Translations under genes and position numbers: made by a program
Source of the DNA: Paenibacillus sp. TCA20
GTDB lineage: Bacteria > Bacillota > Bacilli > Paenibacillales > Paenibacillaceae
Reading direction: 5' to 3'
NCBI RefSeq assembly: GCF_000732325.1
Contig: NZ_BBIW01000023.1
Location: forward strand, 1 to 48,784
DNA: 48,784 nucleotides
The notes under the pieces: generated by a model
The model's database searches: none
What the model was told of the DNA's origin: nothing
The model's input: only the letters and a program-made list of their open reading frames with translations
Shown: positions 1-6,667 of the stretch, in pieces
How positions within the stretch are numbered: position 1 is the stretch's first letter
Layout of the letters: the number at the start of each line of letters is the position of its first letter

Positions 1-130
1 CTGACGAGAACGTAATGTTCTCTTTATTTTGCTCAACCATTCATACGGTCTTACGACACGTACCAAATGATCTCGCTAAGCATTTTCTTCGAAAATGCTA
101 CTCACTCGTTGTTCAGTTTTCAAAGATCAA
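1..130 (-). other. rRNA operon leader upstream of 16S (partial)
   Basis: Read on the minus strand, this is the transcribed leader of an rRNA operon whose 16S gene lies just left of the window. It carries a boxA-like antitermination motif (TCTTTGAAAACTGAACAA, about 112-128) of the kind that precedes 16S in Bacillus and Paenibacillus. It also has a perfect 9-bp hairpin at 79-99 with a 3-nt loop. The 16S sequence itself is not in the window, so the assignment rests on the leader motifs and the tandem promoters just upstream. Confidence 0.75.
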
Positions 131-172
131 GTTTACTTTTTTGTTCAATCGCTTTGTTTCAGCGACCTTTAT

Positions 173-202
173 AATATATCATGTTCAGCACCTTGTCGTC
201 AA
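173..202 (-). promoter_or_regulatory. rrn promoter P2
   Basis: On the minus strand a -35 TTGACG (197-202) and a -10 TATATT (173-178) are separated by 18 bp. It lies about 110 bp downstream of a similar promoter and drives the leftward rRNA operon. Tandem sigma-A promoters are typical of Bacillus rrn operons. Confidence 0.75.
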
Positions 203-282
203 GAGTTTTTTTAAATTATTTTTTCGTGTGATATGCTCTCGAATTAAATTAATTTAGTTAGCTCTTAAAAGGGCCGAGATAT

Positions 283-312
283 AATATACCACATATCTTC
301 AATTAAAGTCAA
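283..312 (-). promoter_or_regulatory. rrn promoter P1
   Basis: On the minus strand a -35 TTGACT (307-312) and a -10 TATATT (283-288) are separated by 18 bp. The -35 starts directly after the bofA stop codon, so bofA and the rRNA operon are adjacent, as bofA and rrnA are in B. subtilis. No terminator is seen between bofA and P1, so bofA transcripts could read into the rRNA operon. Confidence 0.7.
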
Positions 313-314
313 CA

Positions 315-578
315 CTAAAATAAAGAGATTTTTAAACCGTAAAGCAAGGCCACTCCCGGCAGTCCAAGCACTGTAACTGTGCCTATGGTTGCAGGGTTTA
401 TCGGAATGCTCACCTCTCCAATTAATCCGGAGTAGTTAACGACATATATTCCTAGAGCTGCGAGCACTAAATGAATACCAAAGGAACTGATCCATTTAAA
501 ACCGATTTTCCTTCTGAATAGAATGACGAGGATCAGCAGCAAGGATACACTAAGCACTCCCCATAGAATAATTTTCAT
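315..578 (-). CDS. bofA: BofA, inhibitor of pro-sigma-K processing
   Basis: Small membrane protein (87 aa) of the BofA family. In B. subtilis BofA, with SpoIVFA, holds the SpoIVFB protease inactive in the outer forespore membrane, delaying sigma-K activation. Visible here are an N-terminal hydrophobic segment (about residues 3-20), a second one (about 33-50) and a conserved glycine-rich hydrophobic C-terminus. Its ATG overlaps the yaaL stop by one base (TAATG), and its ribosome binding site GGGAGGG lies inside yaaL, so the two genes are translationally coupled. The neighbouring recR-yaaL-bofA-rrn order matches B. subtilis and supports the call. Confidence 0.9.
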   Translation of the reverse strand: MKIILWGVLSVSLLLILVILFRRKIGFKWISSFGIHLVLAALGIYVVNYSGLIGEVSIPINPATIGTVTVLGLPGVALLYGLKISLF

Positions 579-889
579 TATAGCCCTCCCGCTTCTTTGG
601 TAAGACTTATAGCATTCATCTCTTTAACAGCATAATGACCTTTTCCATTCAAACCGGCCTGCTTCGCTCTTTTTAAGTGCATCTGATACTTTCTCTCTGC
701 AGCCTCAAGTGTAAAAATCGCATAATCGATCTGATCCTGCCCTTGTGCCTCCTCGAACATATGGTGCGCCTGCATCCATTCTTCATGTGCCGTCCGTATG
801 TCTTCCAAAATTTCTGTACCTATCCGCTTCTCTTGTAATACCATTTTGCTATCCTTTGCACCAATTGCTTTAATCCAACCTGCCACCAT
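578..889 (-). CDS. yaaL: YaaL family protein (DUF2508)
   Basis: A 103-aa soluble, charged, probably helical protein of the YaaL/DUF2508 family. Its molecular function is unknown; it occurs in spore formers between recR and bofA, which is the arrangement here. It has no signal peptide or membrane segment. The ATG at 889 follows a good ribosome binding site (GGGAGGGG). The gene is first in a two-gene unit with bofA; a terminator after recR and a large palindrome upstream suggest it has its own promoter. Confidence 0.85.
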   Translation of the reverse strand: MVAGWIKAIGAKDSKMVLQEKRIGTEILEDIRTAHEEWMQAHHMFEEAQGQDQIDYAIFTLEAAERKYQMHLKRAKQAGLNGKGHYAVKEMNAISLTKEAGGL

Positions 890-946
890 TATGCATCCCC
901 TCCCGAGAAATTAACTCTTAACCTCTTTGAATCCAGAAAAAACCTT

Positions 947-980
947 TTGAAACAGCTGTTTATATAAACAGGTATTTCAA
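947..980. repeat. 34-bp palindrome upstream of yaaL-bofA
   Basis: A perfect 16-bp core palindrome CTGTTTATATAAACAG (956-971) is extended by arms TTGAAA (947-952) and TTTCAA (975-980). Only two of the 17 base pairs mismatch. It lies 58 bp upstream of the yaaL start, in the gap between the recR terminator and yaaL. No T-run follows on either side, so it is not an ordinary terminator; a dimeric repressor operator is one possibility. No known box was matched. Confidence 0.6.
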
Positions 981-1118
981 AGGCCTTGCGACAAAAGCAC
1001 AAGCACAGCCGAGCCGTGAGCACAGTAAATCTTCTGCCTTCTGATTCTTCAGCGGTCCATAGTGAACTTACTGCGTTATTTCATACATATCGCGAGAGGG
1101 ACAAACTTAGAACATACA

Positions 1119-1151
1119 AAAAAGAAGCCCTGATAGACTCAGAGCTTCTTA
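1119..1151 (-). terminator. terminator after recR
   Basis: On the minus strand the arms AGAAGC-t-CTGA and TCAG-g-GCTTCT enclose a 5-nt loop and are followed by TTTTTT. It ends the dnaX-ybaB-recR unit and separates it from yaaL-bofA. The rest of 890-1179 holds only the palindrome; the reading frame in it has no coding support. Confidence 0.85.
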
Positions 1152-1179
1152 CATTTGTACATTTCGCTTATAAAATGAT

Positions 1180-1779
1180 CTAGTGCAATTGCCGGCGGCC
1201 TTCCAGCGCCTTAGATAACGTTACTTCATCTGCATATTCAAGATCCCCGCCTACAGGCAGACCGTGCGCAATCCGGCTCACAACGATCTCAAACGGTTTA
1301 ACCAGTCTTGAGATATACATTGCCGTTGCTTCTCCTTCAATGTTCGGATTTGTCGCCAGTATAAGCTCCTTCACCCGCTCATCACTCAAACGAGTAAGCA
1401 GCTCCTTCAGCCGGATATCATCTGGGCCAATCCCTTCCATAGGAGATATCGCACCCTGCAGAACATGATAATAACCATTGAATTCTTTGGTTCGTTCCAT
1501 AGCTACGAGATCTTTAGGATCCTGCACAACACAGATCACGGATGTATCCCTCGTCTTATCCTGACAAATGCGACACGGATCTGTATCCGTAATGTTACAG
1601 CACACCGAACAATAGTGAAGATTCCGTTTCACACTTACCAGCGCTTTGGCAAAATCAATCACATCATCTTCTTTCATGTTCAGTACATGGAAGGCAAGGC
1701 GAGCGGCCGTTTTGGGACCGATGCCGGGCAGACGTGTGAAAGCATCTATAAGCTTCGCAATCGGTTCCGGATAATACAA
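1180..1779 (-). CDS. recR: Recombination mediator protein RecR
   Basis: RecR (199 aa) works with RecF and RecO to load RecA on gapped DNA during recombinational repair. Visible are the helix-hairpin-helix LPGIGPKTAARLAF (17-30), a four-cysteine zinc site (C57, C60, C69, C72) and a Toprim domain from about residue 81, with the family signature IEGEATAMYISR near 150. The start is TTG (1777-1779), supported by AAGGAG nine bases upstream and by the conserved N-terminus YYPEP. It is the last gene of dnaX-ybaB-recR, the usual bacterial order, with 29 bp separating it from ybaB. Confidence 0.97.
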   Translation of the reverse strand: MYYPEPIAKLIDAFTRLPGIGPKTAARLAFHVLNMKEDDVIDFAKALVSVKRNLHYCSVCCNITDTDPCRICQDKTRDTSVICVVQDPKDLVAMERTKEFNGYYHVLQGAISPMEGIGPDDIRLKELLTRLSDERVKELILATNPNIEGEATAMYISRLVKPFEIVVSRIAHGLPVGGDLEYADEVTLSKALEGRRQLH

Positions 1780-1808
1780 GTTAAGAATTCTCCTTCTATT
1801 GGCTCAAA

Positions 1809-2120
1809 TTAGAACAAGCCTGGGATTTTCATGCCGTTCGTAAATTTGCCCATGTCCTGGTTAGCCAGTTCATCAGCTTTGCTCATTGCATCGTTCACTG
1901 CAGTCATAACAAGGTCTTGCAGCATTTCAACATCTTCAGGATCTACTGCTTCAGGCTTGATTGTAATTGAGATCAGTTTCTTGTGGCCATTCACTTCAGC
2001 TGTTACGACACCGCCGCCAGAAGAACCTTCTACAGTCTTCGTGCCAAGCTCCTCTTGAGCCTTGAGCATTTGCTCCTGCATTTTTTTGACCTGCTTCATC
2101 ATTTGATTCATATTGTTCAT
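1809..2120 (-). CDS. ybaB: YbaB/EbfC family nucleoid-associated protein
   Basis: Small DNA-binding protein (103 aa; YaaK in B. subtilis) that forms dimers with tweezer-like helices and is encoded between dnaX and recR in most bacteria. A helical, methionine- and lysine-rich N-terminus is followed by the family core (VNGHKKLISI, DPEDVEMLQDLV) and the C-terminal PGLF. An ATG three codons upstream (2127-2129) directly abuts the AAGGAG and has no spacer. The ATG at 2118-2120 has a normal 9-base spacing and gives the usual family N-terminus, so it was chosen. Confidence 0.92.
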   Translation of the reverse strand: MNNMNQMMKQVKKMQEQMLKAQEELGTKTVEGSSGGGVVTAEVNGHKKLISITIKPEAVDPEDVEMLQDLVMTAVNDAMSKADELANQDMGKFTNGMKIPGLF

Positions 2121-2159
2121 CTGTGTCATCTCCTTAAATTAATATAATGTTATACACGC

Positions 2160-3905
2160 TTATTCTTTAATGATAACCAAATTCTCGCCAAAAAGCTCGA
2201 TCGCCTCATCAATCCAAGGCTCCTTCTGGTTCCCTTCCTGCTCAGGCTCCAGCTTGAACTCCTCTTCCTTCTTCGTCTCCTGCGTACCTTCAATTGCAGT
2301 TAACCAATCCCGCTGAAGCATCGTCACCAGTCTTAACGGTCTGCCCAGCTGCTGCTCTAGCACACCTTCAATTACTTCCCTATTCGCCGGCTTCTCTGTT
2401 GTTTCTCGGTGAATACTGTTCTTAAAGGCGACAAGCACAGCATCTTCTAAGGCAGAAACAGGTTCTCCATCAACAAACCAGGCATGTACCGTTACTTTCT
2501 CTTCCTTGACGCGCTGAAGGATCTGCCCCCATTTGCTCGCAATATCGGTGAATTCCTTGCCGCCTCTCTGGGCAACATATTGCTCCATGTTAGGAGGCAG
2601 CTTGGCAGGCCCTGATATTCTTGGCGCAGCTGTTCGCTGATTTGAGCGAGCAGTACCGCCACCTGCGCCCTGAGCTCCACTCGCAGCTCCTACGCCGCCA
2701 CTCTTCATCGCCTTCTCCAGCTTCTTCTCAAGCTCAGCAATTTGACGTTTCATCGCGGCGATCTCAGAGGAGTCGACGCTGGATCCTTGCCCCTCGGAAG
2801 CTATTGCAGCAGTACCGCCCTGAGGAAGACTGCACAATTTGAGCAATGCGACTTCGAACAAGGTTTGGGGCTGAGCCGCATATTTCATTTCACTTTGATA
2901 TCGATTGAGCGTATCAATTACGTAAAACAACTGCTCTTTGGAAAAGGCATCTGCAATCGGCTTAAATGACGCAGGATCAAGGACCCGATCCGTCATCCGA
3001 TCTGCATTCGGCACCATCTTGATCAGAAGCAGATCACGGAAATAATATAGAAGGTTCTCCATACTCTTATCCGCGCTCTTGCCTTCCTGCATAAATTCTT
3101 CAACCGTCTGCAGGACCTCGCCCACGTCTCCTTTCAGAAGGAATCCAGCCAGCTTGCCAAACTTCTCTGATGGAAGTCCACCTGTCATATCCAATGTCTG
3201 CTGATAGGAGACATGTCCTCCTGTAAAGGAAGAGACTTGATCAAGAATGCTCAGCGCATCCCGCATCCCCCCATCAGACAAACGCGCAATATATTGAAGA
3301 GCCTCATCTTCTGCTGTAATACCTTCTTCTTTACAAATCGCTGCAAGCCGTCCTGTCTGCTCTTCCAGGGATACCCTGCGAAAATCAAAACGCTGACAGC
3401 GAGAAATAATCGTAGCAGGAAGCCGATGCGGCTCTGTTGTTGCGAGTATAAACATCACGTGCGGCGGCGGTTCTTCCAGTGTCTTCAGCAAGGCGTTAAA
3501 CGCTTCTGTCGTCAGCATGTGTACTTCATCAATGATGTACACTTTATGACGGACCTCGGTAGGAGCATACTTCACTTTTTCGCGTAAATCACGAATCTCC
3601 TCTACCCCTCGATTGGATGCAGCATCAATCTCCTGGACATCCATTACCGAACCCGACGTTATACGCCGACATGCTTCACACTCGTTGCAAGGCTCTACCT
3701 GAGGACCCCGTTCACAGTTGACAGCCTTCGCAAGTATCTTGGCAGCGCTTGTCTTCCCTGTTCCACGCGGACCACTAAACAGATACGCATGCGAAATCCG
3801 CTCTTCACGTATGGCATTCTGCAAAGTCTGAATGATATGCTGTTGCCCAACCATGTCTTGAAACGACTGAGGCCGCCAAGCACGGTACAACGCAATATGT
3901 TCCAC
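2160..3905 (-). CDS. dnaX: DNA polymerase III subunits gamma and tau
   Basis: Clamp-loader ATPase (581 aa) of the replicative polymerase; tau also links polymerase cores. Visible are Walker A GPRGTGKT (45-52), a zinc module with C64, C73, C76 and C79, the Walker B region DEVH (126-129) and the SRC sensor motif (168-170). The C-terminal third has a coiled-coil stretch (about 384-402), a glycine-rich linker and a tau-like tail. The start is GTG (3903-3905) behind GAGGG. No obvious slippery A-run for frameshifting was seen. It heads the dnaX-ybaB-recR operon, next to the SRP RNA gene as in B. subtilis. Confidence 0.96.
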   Translation of the reverse strand: MEHIALYRAWRPQSFQDMVGQQHIIQTLQNAIREERISHAYLFSGPRGTGKTSAAKILAKAVNCERGPQVEPCNECEACRRITSGSVMDVQEIDAASNRGVEEIRDLREKVKYAPTEVRHKVYIIDEVHMLTTEAFNALLKTLEEPPPHVMFILATTEPHRLPATIISRCQRFDFRRVSLEEQTGRLAAICKEEGITAEDEALQYIARLSDGGMRDALSILDQVSSFTGGHVSYQQTLDMTGGLPSEKFGKLAGFLLKGDVGEVLQTVEEFMQEGKSADKSMENLLYYFRDLLLIKMVPNADRMTDRVLDPASFKPIADAFSKEQLFYVIDTLNRYQSEMKYAAQPQTLFEVALLKLCSLPQGGTAAIASEGQGSSVDSSEIAAMKRQIAELEKKLEKAMKSGGVGAASGAQGAGGGTARSNQRTAAPRISGPAKLPPNMEQYVAQRGGKEFTDIASKWGQILQRVKEEKVTVHAWFVDGEPVSALEDAVLVAFKNSIHRETTEKPANREVIEGVLEQQLGRPLRLVTMLQRDWLTAIEGTQETKKEEEFKLEPEQEGNQKEPWIDEAIELFGENLVIIKE

Positions 3906-3954
3906 TGTGCTTTACCCTCTTTCCACATGTCTCATGACCTTTGTTTGTGGCTTC

Positions 3955-3983
3955 ATTATACTATATTCCCTCTTGAATCAAAA
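3955..3983 (-). promoter_or_regulatory. putative dnaX promoter
   Basis: On the minus strand a consensus -10 TATAAT (3955-3960) is preceded, at 17 bp, by a poor -35 TTTTGA (3978-3983). It lies about 50 bp upstream of the dnaX GTG. The stretch from 3984 to the SRP terminator at 4139 is AT-rich and shows no other feature. Confidence 0.5.
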
Positions 3984-4138
3984 CTTTAAAAGTACATGAG
4001 CCGTATTTTCATTATTATTTATTACTTGTATTCAATATTGTGAGGTCAAAAGAAATACCCAGTTGAATTGAGCTATTTCTATTTAGATATAACCATGAAT
4101 TATTGCATTTAAATTCACTAAAAACCTCTCATAAATAC

Positions 4139-4169
4139 AAAAAAATCTTTGCATTCCTAATGCAAAGAT
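4139..4169 (-). terminator. terminator of the SRP RNA gene
   Basis: On the minus strand an 11-bp perfect stem (ATCTTTGCATT with its complement) with a 3-nt loop is followed by seven T residues. It lies about 30 bp downstream of the 3' end of the SRP RNA. Confidence 0.9.
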
Positions 4170-4199
4170 ATCTGTCATACCATCTATTTATTTAGATAA

Positions 4200-4471
4200 G
4201 AACCGTGCACCTGTTATTGATAATTGCGATCCAAGCGGCACCCCTGCATAACAACTCGGGTTAGGCCACCCTCCGGCACAAGAGTGATCTTGCTTATGGC
4301 TGCTTCCTTCCGGACCTGACCAGATTCACAAGTACTCATTGCGGAGGACCCAACCGTCAACATTGCATGCAGGGACCAGCCTCACATCGACAAAACCTCT
4401 AACAGGAATTCAACCTCGCTATAGCGGATTGCGAGTTACAGGGCACCGCTACCTCCCCATCTAGCACGGTG
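4200..4471 (-). ncRNA. ffs: Signal recognition particle RNA, Bacillus-type large form
   Basis: The RNA scaffold of the signal recognition particle binds Ffh and targets nascent membrane and secreted proteins. The diagnostic domain IV hairpin GGTCAGGTCCGGAAGGAAGC is read on the minus strand within 4298-4321. The 5' part (CTAGATGGGGAGGTAGCGGTG) and the mutually complementary ends (ACCGTGC at 4464-4470 with GCACGGT at 4202-4208) indicate the long Firmicute form with an Alu-like domain, close to the 271 nt of B. subtilis scRNA. The ends are estimated from this pairing. It lies upstream of dnaX, as in B. subtilis. Confidence 0.95.
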
Positions 4472-4477
4472 AAAATA

Positions 4478-4506
4478 AGTATATCGCATGCAGTATTAAA
4501 ATGCAA
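4478..4506 (-). promoter_or_regulatory. promoter of the SRP RNA gene
   Basis: On the minus strand -35 TTGCAT (4501-4506) and -10 TATACT (4478-4483) are separated by 17 bp. Transcription would start near 4471, matching the expected RNA 5' end. Confidence 0.8.
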
Positions 4507-4542
4507 CCGGACTGCAACACTTTCCAGCTCCACCCGTCCTGC

Positions 4543-4578
4543 AAAAAAATAAAACCTTCTGCCACTCCGGCAGAAGGT
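4543..4578 (-). terminator. second terminator after rpmE
   Basis: A perfect 10-bp stem (ACCTTCTGCC and its complement, 5-nt loop) is followed on the minus strand by TTTTATTTTTTT. Placed directly behind another terminator, it insulates the SRP RNA promoter from rpmE readthrough. Confidence 0.85.
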
Positions 4579-4579
4579 C

Positions 4580-4617
4580 AAAAACAAATGAAGCTGACGC
4601 AAGCTCGTCAGCTTCAT
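4580..4617 (-). terminator. first terminator after rpmE
   Basis: A perfect 12-bp stem (ATGAAGCTGACG and its complement, 6-nt loop) is followed on the minus strand by TTGTTTTT. It begins 5 bp after the rpmE stop codon. Confidence 0.88.
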
Positions 4618-4622
4618 ATAAA

Positions 4623-4820
4623 TTACATTCCGTATTTTTTCTTAAATCTATCAACACGGCCACCAGCATCCAAGAATTTCTGTTTACCAGTGAAGAACGG
4701 GTGACATGCAGAGCATACCTCTACACGCAGAGATTCTTTAATAGAACCCGTTTCGAACGTGTTACCACATGCGCAAGTCGCTGTAGTTACGTGATATTTT
4801 GGTTGAATCGCTTCATTCAT
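4623..4820 (-). CDS. rpmE: Large ribosomal subunit protein bL31, zinc-binding form
   Basis: Ribosomal protein L31 (65 aa). The zinc-type form is shown by C16, C18, C36 and C39 (CACG and CSACH) and the family core GRVDRFKKKYG at the C-terminus. The open frame extends upstream, but the ATG at 4818-4820 has GAGGTG seven bases before it and gives the normal family length. It has its own promoter in the gap after rho and ends at two tandem terminators. In B. subtilis this gene also follows rho. Confidence 0.96.
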   Translation of the reverse strand: MNEAIQPKYHVTTATCACGNTFETGSIKESLRVEVCSACHPFFTGKQKFLDAGGRVDRFKKKYGM

Positions 4821-4884
4821 GACTTTCACCTCTTCTTGCCCTGAGCCGGCTAATGGACCCAGAGTTATTAAGAACACAAAGTTG

Positions 4885-4913
4885 ATTATAACACGCTCTT
4901 CTGCTCTACGCAA
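4885..4913 (-). promoter_or_regulatory. rpmE promoter
   Basis: On the minus strand -35 TTGCGT (4908-4913) and consensus -10 TATAAT (4885-4890) are separated by 17 bp. It starts a leader of about 58 nt before rpmE. Confidence 0.8.
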
Positions 4914-5014
4914 TGCCTATGCAAATAAATGGTATTTGCAGAAATGAGAAGGCTTGTTTTATTCAAAAAGTCTGCTTTTTTACACATTGGATACCTATTC
5001 ACTACGTGCTGTGA

Positions 5015-6364
5015 TTAGGTTGTCGTAGCGGATGCCGCCGAAGTTCTATTCGTTCGTCTTGCAGGCGCAGAGCTTGTGCCCGAACCAGAAGAGCTGCCGG
5101 ATTGTGTCTGACCCGTATTACCTGCCATATCGAGCGAAGCCAGGAACTCCGCATTCGTCTTGGTATTGCGCAGCTTCTTAAGGAAGCCTTCCACAAAGTC
5201 ATGACTTTCATTCATATTCTTACGCACAGCCCATATCGCATCCAGCTCATCCTTCGTAAGCAGTACTTCCTCACGACGTGTACCGGAACGGCGAATATCG
5301 ATTGCCGGGAAGATCCGGCGTTCAGCAAGCTTGCGATCCAGATGCAATTCCATATTACCTGTTCCCTTGAACTCCTCGTATATGATGTCATCCATACGTG
5401 AGCCCGTGTCAATAAGTGCAGTAGCTAGAATCGTTAAGCTGCCTCCCTCTTCCACATTCCGAGCCGAGCCGAAGAAACGCTTCGGACGATGAAATGCAGC
5501 CGGGTCAATACCACCGCTGAGTGTCCGGCCAGATGGCGGAATTACCAGGTTATATGCACGCGCAAGACGCGTAATGCTGTCCAGCAAAATAACAACATCC
5601 TTCTTCGCCTCCACTAGACGAAGCGCACGCTCAAGAACAAGCTCAGCTACTTTAATGTGATTTTCCGGAAGCTCATCAAATGTTGAGGCAACAACTTCCC
5701 CTTTAACAGAACGCTGCATATCCGTCACTTCCTCAGGACGTTCGTCAATCAGCAGTACAAACAATTCAATCTCCGGATTGTTGGTTGAAATGCTATTTGC
5801 TATCTCTTTCAGAAGGAGTGTCTTGCCCGCCTTGGGAGGTGCAACAATGAGTCCGCGCTGTCCCAATCCTACGGGAGCAAGCACATCCATAATACGGGTT
5901 GATAAATGCGTTGGGGATGTTTCAAGTACTAGCTTTTTCTGTGGGTATAGAGGAGTTAAGGCTGGAAAATGGAGTCTTTCAGCTGCCATCTCAGGGCTTT
6001 GTCCATTAACGGCATTAACCTGAAGCAGTCCGAAATATCTTTCATTCTCTTTAGGAGTACGGCACTTGCCGGATACGAGATCCCCAGTCCTTAAATCAAA
6101 CTTACGAATTTGTGAGGAAGATATATAAATATCTTCTTTGCTCGGCAAATAGTTGATGGGGCGGAGAAAACCATAACCCTCTGGGAGGATTTCAAGTACG
6201 CCTTCCATGAACATAAGGCCGCTTTGTTCTGCCTGTGCTCGAAGAATAGCAAAGATCAGTTCTTTCTTCTTCAGCTGGCCGTAATAAGGGATCTGGTACT
6301 TCTTCGCTAACTTGTATAAGTCAGTCAGCTTCATTTCTTCCAGATCGGAAATTTGTAGATCCAT
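5015..6364 (-). CDS. rho: Transcription termination factor Rho
   Basis: Hexameric RNA helicase that ends transcription of untranslated RNA. The order is an N-terminal Rho_N domain (about 5-45), a cold-shock-like RNA-binding domain (about 50-125) and an ATPase domain with Walker A APPKAGKT (175-182), LLIDERPEEV and the DSITRLARAYN loop. It has 449 aa, longer than the roughly 427 aa of B. subtilis Rho, because of a C-terminal low-complexity tail of about 38 residues rich in Ser, Thr, Gly and Ala. The ATG has AGGTGG seven bases upstream. No clear intrinsic terminator separates it from rpmE. Confidence 0.97.
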   Translation of the reverse strand: MDLQISDLEEMKLTDLYKLAKKYQIPYYGQLKKKELIFAILRAQAEQSGLMFMEGVLEILPEGYGFLRPINYLPSKEDIYISSSQIRKFDLRTGDLVSGKCRTPKENERYFGLLQVNAVNGQSPEMAAERLHFPALTPLYPQKKLVLETSPTHLSTRIMDVLAPVGLGQRGLIVAPPKAGKTLLLKEIANSISTNNPEIELFVLLIDERPEEVTDMQRSVKGEVVASTFDELPENHIKVAELVLERALRLVEAKKDVVILLDSITRLARAYNLVIPPSGRTLSGGIDPAAFHRPKRFFGSARNVEEGGSLTILATALIDTGSRMDDIIYEEFKGTGNMELHLDRKLAERRIFPAIDIRRSGTRREEVLLTKDELDAIWAVRKNMNESHDFVEGFLKKLRNTKTNAEFLASLDMAGNTGQTQSGSSSGSGTSSAPARRTNRTSAASATTT

Positions 6365-6383
6365 GCAATAACCACCTATTCAA

Positions 6384-6575
6384 TTAATAAGTCCGTAAAA
6401 ATGGGAAGACTGACGGTCCAGTCGTATGTGTGCAAACTAAGTAATGATTATCTTCAATAACACTGCTTAGCATCCATTGTACGGAATTTACCTGTCTGAA
6501 TGCAAATATGCAGATTATTGGCGGTATGATTGCCATTGTTATGCAAGAAATCAGTATTAGAATAGGTTTACCCAT
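6384..6575 (-). CDS. possible small membrane protein (weak)
   Basis: A 63-aa frame in the gap between murA and rho. The first 26 residues form one hydrophobic segment (positions 4-25); the rest is polar with no recognised motif. There is no convincing ribosome binding site before the ATG at 6575, and the inverted repeat at 6578-6649 abuts it. It may be an unexpressed frame. It is listed because the gap would otherwise be empty and a single hydrophobic helix at the N-terminus is a plausible small protein. Confidence 0.22.
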   Translation of the reverse strand: MGKPILILISCITMAIIPPIICIFAFRQVNSVQWMLSSVIEDNHYLVCTHTTGPSVFPFLRTY

Positions 6576-6577
6576 TT

Positions 6578-6649
6578 TTCGAAGAGATATTCATATAAAA
6601 TATAGATCGGATAAAAAGAACTATTCTTGAATATGTTTATCTCTTCGAA
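6578..6649. repeat. long inverted repeat between murA and rho
   Basis: The arms TTCGAAGAGATA-tt-CATAT (6578-6596) and ATATG-tt-TATCTCTTCGAA (6631-6649) pair over 17 of 19 positions around a 34-bp AT-rich loop. No T-run follows on either side, so it is not a standard terminator. It begins 18 bp downstream of the murA stop codon. It could be an RNA-processing hairpin or a small repeat element. Confidence 0.6.
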
Positions 6650-6667
6650 TATAAAACAATGACTTCT

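Noticed and set aside
15..257. 80-aa plus-strand frame in the rrn leader
   Set aside because: Overlaps both rrn promoters and boxA on the other strand; Phe/Leu-rich junk composition.
986..1183. 65-aa plus-strand frame between yaaL and recR
   Set aside because: No ribosome binding site and it runs through the recR terminator.
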